Shown here: positions 61,283-64,000 of the stretch, piece by piece
Layout: each line of letters opens with the position of its first letter
Position numbering within the stretch: the first letter of the stretch is position 1
Source of the DNA: an uncultured Bacteroidales bacterium
Lineage (GTDB): Bacteria > Bacteroidota > Bacteroidia > Bacteroidales > Muribaculaceae
NCBI GenBank assembly: GCA_902785925.1
Contig: CADAAI010000002.1
Span: 62,001-126,000, forward strand
DNA: 64,000 bases
Direction of reading: 5' to 3'
Position numbers and translations under genes: made by a program
The notes under the pieces: generated by a model
Told to the model about the DNA's origin: nothing
The model's database searches: none
What the model saw: only the letters and a program-made list of their open reading frames with translations

Positions 61283-62161
61283 TTACTCAGCTTTGGGCTC
61301 CTCGGCCTTGGCTTCTTCGGCAGCGGGTTCCTCAGCTTTTGGCTCCTCGGCAGGAGCTGCAGCCTCTTCCTTAGCCTCATCGGCTACGCGGCTGCGACGA
61401 ACGCGAGCACGACGTGGTTTCTGCTCGGCAACCTCACCCTCGGCAACTTCGTCCTTGTTGTCAATCTTCTCAATCTTGCGCTCCTCAAGACCTTCTTTAA
61501 TAGCCTCGCAAACGGTGTTCAAGATGATGTCGATCGACTTAGATGCGTCGTCGTTGGCGGGAATCACGAAGTCCACATTCTCGGGGTTGCTGTTAGTATC
61601 AACGATACCAAACACGGGAATACCCAGACGGTTGGCCTCGGCTACAGCAATGTGCTCTTTCAATACGTCAACCACAAAGAGTGCCGAAGGCAGACGGTTA
61701 AGGTCGGCGATTGAGCCAAGGTTCTTCTCAAGCTTAGCACGCTGACGGGTGATCTGAAGTTTCTCACGCTTTGACATGTTGTCAAATGTGCCGTCGGTAG
61801 CCATCTTGTCGATTGAAGCCATCTTCTTCACAGCCTTACGGATGGTTGGGAAGTTGGTGAGCATACCGCCTGGCCAGCGCTCAATAACGTAAGGCATGCC
61901 AACCGAAGTAGCGCGGTCACATACCACTTGTTTTGCTTGCTTCTTGGTTGCAACGAAGAGAACCTTCTTGCCTTCCTTAGCAATGTTTTTGAGTGCAACG
62001 GCAGCTTCTTCAAGCTTAGCCTGAGTTTTGTAAAGGTCGATAATGTGAATGCCATTACGCTCCATGAAGATGTAAGGAGCCATAGCAGGATTCCATTTAC
62101 GTTTGAGGTGACCAAAGTGACATGTTGCGTCGAGCAGTTGGTCAAAATTAGGTGTTTGCAT
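61283..62161 (-). CDS. rpsB: 30S ribosomal protein S2
   Basis: A 292-residue ribosomal protein with the standard start (NFDQLLDATCHFGHLKRKWN) and conserved YIFMERNGIHIIDLYKTQ and ERWPGGMLTNFPTIRKAV blocks. After the S2 core a tail of about 60 residues is low-complexity: basic (KPRRARVRRSRVADEA), then Glu/Ala/Pro/Lys repeats (EEPKAEEPAAEEAKAEEPKA). Such tails are a known Bacteroidota trait. It lies 182 bases after rpsI. Confidence 0.96.
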   Translation of the reverse strand: MQTPNFDQLLDATCHFGHLKRKWNPAMAPYIFMERNGIHIIDLYKTQAKLEEAAVALKNIAKEGKKVLFVATKKQAKQVVCDRATSVGMPYVIERWPGGMLTNFPTIRKAVKKMASIDKMATDGTFDNMSKREKLQITRQRAKLEKNLGSIADLNRLPSALFVVDVLKEHIAVAEANRLGIPVFGIVDTNSNPENVDFVIPANDDASKSIDIILNTVCEAIKEGLEERKIEKIDNKDEVAEGEVAEQKPRRARVRRSRVADEAKEEAAAPAEEPKAEEPAAEEAKAEEPKAE

Positions 62162-62343
62162 TTTTTAAAATTTTGTTTTGTTTACTTTCAACTTAATCAA
62201 TCACATAGTAGCCATGCCTTGATATTGCGACATTATTTATAATGTGTTGGTTTATGCCGCTAGGCAAGTGAGTCTATGCAATTTGGATACTAAACTCTGT
62301 TTTTGTGTTCCAGAGCAAGATGTTGAATATTCTATTCCAAATA
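62162..62343 (-). other. 182-base gap inside the ribosomal operon, before rpsB
   Basis: The gap holds no recognised gene and no consensus promoter that I could find. It is long for a ribosomal operon and could carry a leader RNA controlling rpsB-tsf, or an unrecognised promoter. Confidence 0.3.
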
Positions 62344-62730
62344 TTAACGCTTGCTGAACTGGAAACGCTTGCGGGCCTTGGGCTGACCTGGTTTCTTGCG
62401 CTCTACGGCACGTGGGTCGCGAGTCATGAAGCCTTCCTTGCGCAGGGCACTCTTGTCCTCAGCATTGATCTTCACCAGTGCGCGGGCAATAGCGAGACGC
62501 AGGGCCTCGGCCTGTCCTTTGTAACCACCACCAATCAGGTTAACCTTGATATTGTACTTCTCGGCAGCCTCCAGTGTGTTCAATGGTTGCTTAACGATGT
62601 ATTGAAGAATTGGAGATGGAAAATATTCTTCAAGGGTACGCTTGTTAATTGTGATTTCGCCATTACCTTCGCTAACGTATACGCGTGCGATAGCTGCTTT
62701 ACGACGACCTACTGCATTAATTTGTTCCAT
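62344..62730 (-). CDS. rpsI: 30S ribosomal protein S9
   Basis: A 128-residue ribosomal protein, complete: INAVGRRKAAIARVYV at the start, TINKRTLEEYFP, GGGYKGQAEALRLAIARAL in the middle, and the basic tail ending RKRFQFSKR that reaches the P-site tRNA. It follows rplM by 12 bases. Confidence 0.97.
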   Translation of the reverse strand: MEQINAVGRRKAAIARVYVSEGNGEITINKRTLEEYFPSPILQYIVKQPLNTLEAAEKYNIKVNLIGGGYKGQAEALRLAIARALVKINAEDKSALRKEGFMTRDPRAVERKKPGQPKARKRFQFSKR

Positions 62731-62742
62731 ACTTCCAAATGA

Positions 62743-63222
62743 TTATTTAAGTTTATTGATATCAATTACCTTGGGTTGCTGAGCCTCGTGAGGATGGTTA
62801 GGACCATTGTAAATATACACGTTGTTCAGAATCTTAGCTCCCAGCTTGTTCTTGGGGAGCATGCCCTTAATCACATGGAGGAACAAGGGGTGCTTACCAG
62901 CCTTGATGTGCTTGTTCTCCGACTTCTTCTGCAGTATGGCAGGTGTAGCATAACGCTGACCACCAGGATAGCCTGTGTAGCTAACGTAGGTGCGGTCGTC
63001 CCACTTATTGCCAGTGAGCTTAACCTTATCGGCGTTGATGATAATAACGTTGTCACCACAATCAACATGAGGTGTAAAACTGGGTTTGTACTTGCCGCGC
63101 AAGATTTTCGCTACTTTTGCGCACAGACGACCCAGAACCTGATCGGTAGCATCTACTACTACCCATTCTTTCTCGACGTCTTCCTTGCGGATAGACACGG
63201 TCTTGTAACTTAAAGTGTTCAC
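62743..63222 (-). CDS. rplM: 50S ribosomal protein L13
   Basis: A 159-residue ribosomal protein with the family motifs EWVVVDATDQVLGRLCAKVA, PHVDCGDNVIIINADKV and VIKGMLPKNKLGAKILNNV. It is about ten residues longer than the E. coli protein. First gene of the rplM-rpsI-rpsB-tsf unit. Confidence 0.97.
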   Translation of the reverse strand: MNTLSYKTVSIRKEDVEKEWVVVDATDQVLGRLCAKVAKILRGKYKPSFTPHVDCGDNVIIINADKVKLTGNKWDDRTYVSYTGYPGGQRYATPAILQKKSENKHIKAGKHPLFLHVIKGMLPKNKLGAKILNNVYIYNGPNHPHEAQQPKVIDINKLK

Positions 63223-63237
63223 TTTTAAAAATCCTGA

Positions 63238-63291
63238 TTAAAAATTAATTAAATCTCCAACAGAGCACACGATGACACGGCCAAATATCAT
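63238..63291 (-). other. short reading frame in the rplM leader
   Basis: Between the predicted transcript start (about 63330) and rplM, an ATG at 63291 opens a 17-codon frame (MIFGRVIVCSVGDLINF) that stops at 63238, fifteen bases before the rplM ATG. It may be a chance frame. The rest of the leader holds no obvious long hairpin. Confidence 0.2.
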
Positions 63292-63334
63292 ACTCTGGCG
63301 CGCTGCTGAAATTATCTTGGATATAATCGGCGTG

Positions 63335-63364
63335 CAAAGGTACAACATATTATATAAATAGCAA
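63335..63364 (-). promoter_or_regulatory. promoter of the rplM-rpsI-rpsB-tsf operon
   Basis: On the minus strand TTG (63364-63362) is followed, after 19 bases, by TACCTTTG (63342-63335). The start near 63330 leaves a leader of about 107 bases. The 339-base gap to rpoD otherwise shows only the rpoD promoter. Confidence 0.65.
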
Positions 63365-63529
63365 TAACTACTACATGCCAAAAGTCCAACATATGGCTCA
63401 AATTTAGCAAACATTAACCAATTTAACCAATTTTAGGCAGTAAAACACACAACAAAGCCAAATAGTTAAATAACACTAAAGTATTAAACTTTTAGGCACA
63501 ATTACACATCTTAAAAAAGATTTTTGTTG

Positions 63530-63537
63530 TAACTTTG
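63530..63537 (+). promoter_or_regulatory. -7 box (TAACTTTG) of rpoD
   Basis: A perfect TAnnTTTG 25 bases before the rpoD ATG; no TTTG at the -33 position. Confidence 0.55.
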
Positions 63538-63561
63538 CGAGCTTAAACTCTACATTTCAGT

Positions 63562-64000
63562 ATGAGACAATTAAAAATTACAAAATCCATCACCAATCGC
63601 GAGAGCGCATCACTCGACAAGTACTTGCAAGAGATAGGTCGTAAAGACCTTATCACTGTTGACGAGGAAGTCGAGCTGGCTCAGCGTATTAAACAAGGTG
63701 ATCAAGCAGCTCTCGACAAACTTGTAAGCGCGAACCTGCGTTTCGTTGTTTCTGTAGCAAAGCAGTACCAAAACCAGGGATTGAGTCTGCCCGACTTGAT
63801 CGATGAGGGTAATTTAGGCCTGATTAAGGCAGCTCAGAAATTTGACGAGACGCGTGGTTTCAAGTTTATCTCCTACGCCGTTTGGTGGATTCGTCAATCT
63901 ATCCTTCAAGCTCTTGCCGAGCAAGCACGTATCGTGCGATTGCCACTCAACCAAGTTGGGTCAATCAACAAGATCAGTAAAGCTCAGTCGCGTTTTGAGC
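63562..64000 (+). CDS. rpoD: primary sigma factor RpoD/SigA, N-terminal part (cut by window edge)
   Basis: The first 146 codons of the housekeeping sigma factor; the rest lies beyond the window. It starts with region 1.2 ([20 protein letters not shown], short N-terminus as in Bacteroidota, where region 1.1 is missing). Region 2 follows: [40 protein letters not shown] and [20 protein letters not shown] (the -10 reading 2.3-2.4 segment). The reading continues to [10 protein letters not shown] at the start of region 3. This is the sigma that reads the TTTG/TAnnTTTG promoters listed here. Confidence 0.95.
   Translation, partial: MRQLKITKSITNRESASLDKYLQEIGRKDLITVDEEVELAQRIKQGDQAALDKLVSANLRFVVSVAKQYQNQGLSLPDLIDEGNLGLIKAAQKFDETRGFKFISYAVWWIRQSILQALAEQARIVRLPLNQVGSINKISKAQSRFE

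Noticed and set aside
61268..61745. Two plus-strand open frames of about 150 codons
   Set aside because: Both are antisense to the repetitive tail and core of rpsB and show only low-complexity translations.

Overview
The window is a chromosomal segment of a member of the order Bacteroidales (phylum Bacteroidota), probably a gut or other anaerobic commensal. The evidence is consistent throughout. Promoters have the Bacteroidota form TTTG, 19-20 bases, TAnnTTTG, and Shine-Dalgarno sequences are mostly absent. Other marks are a pyruvate:ferredoxin oxidoreductase, a Rho factor with a very long disordered insert, a DUF4293 protein, an HU-CCDC81/SPOR protein, a BspA-type leucine-rich repeat protein with a dockerin-like tail, and many secreted proteins and lipoproteins of unknown function. 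The exact family (Muribaculaceae- or Prevotellaceae-like) cannot be settled by eye. No rRNA, tRNA, CRISPR array, transposase, prophage or resistance island is visible. The content is mainly core genome with lineage-specific envelope genes.

Layout. 1-4.4 kb (minus): a 5'-nucleotidase cut by the window edge with a small upstream partner, a remnant of a C10-protease propeptide (plus), and a META-domain/TPR gene pair. 4.5-9.3 kb: galactose mutarotase (plus), a pRiA4b ORF-3-like acidic protein, then a four-gene minus operon (flavin oxidoreductase, AlkD-like glycosylase, EamA transporter, beta-carbonic anhydrase). 9.6-13.6 kb (minus): four small secreted proteins in one operon and a BspA-LRR/dockerin protein. 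13.8-19.4 kb: uvrA (plus), then DUF4293-NhaD-YARHG (minus). 19.6-25 kb: a cytosolic TPR protein and an M3 metallopeptidase (plus), and an acyltransferase (minus). 25.2-32.3 kb (plus): nifJ/PFOR with a leader carrying short reading frames, lpxB coupled to an HD-domain/RpiB fusion, and an HU-CCDC81/SPOR protein that may be translated from a leaderless mRNA. 32.4-34.3 kb (minus): a His/Pro-rich lipoprotein, a YcxB-like protein and a C45 Ntn-hydrolase. 34.4-36.9 kb (plus): rho with a long leader. 37-39.7 kb (minus): NhaC antiporter, C26 amidotransferase, PAS protein. 39.9-43.9 kb (plus): tgt, LptF/LptG-type permease, GT39-like membrane protein. 44-47.1 kb (minus): cdsA, MltF-like transglycosylase, deoD. 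47.2-50.8 kb: rarA, a BamE-like lipoprotein (minus), an AI-2E-family permease. 50.9-57 kb (minus): two SGNH hydrolases, an MBOAT acyltransferase and a beta-helix lipoprotein, which look like an extracytoplasmic O-acylation operon. 57.1-60.2 kb (plus): nusB-yajC-ybbR-coaE. 60.2-63.4 kb (minus): the rplM-rpsI-rpsB-tsf translation operon. 63.5 kb to the edge (plus): the start of the primary sigma factor gene.

How the genes work together. Much of the window serves the cell envelope: lipid A (lpxB), LPS export (LptF/G-like), phospholipid (cdsA), protein export (yajC), peptidoglycan (MltF-like) and extracytoplasmic acylation (MBOAT/SGNH). A second group is core information processing: rho, nusB, tgt, uvrA, rarA, ribosomal proteins, EF-Ts and sigma. 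I found no clear new defence or mobile system. The points most worth a second look are the HD-RpiB fusion, the MBOAT/SGNH/SGNH/beta-helix operon, short reading frames in the PFOR and rho leaders, and three core enzymes that lack expected residues: Tgt without its zinc cysteines, EF-Ts with TEPV in place of TDFV, and UvrA without one half of its first zinc finger.
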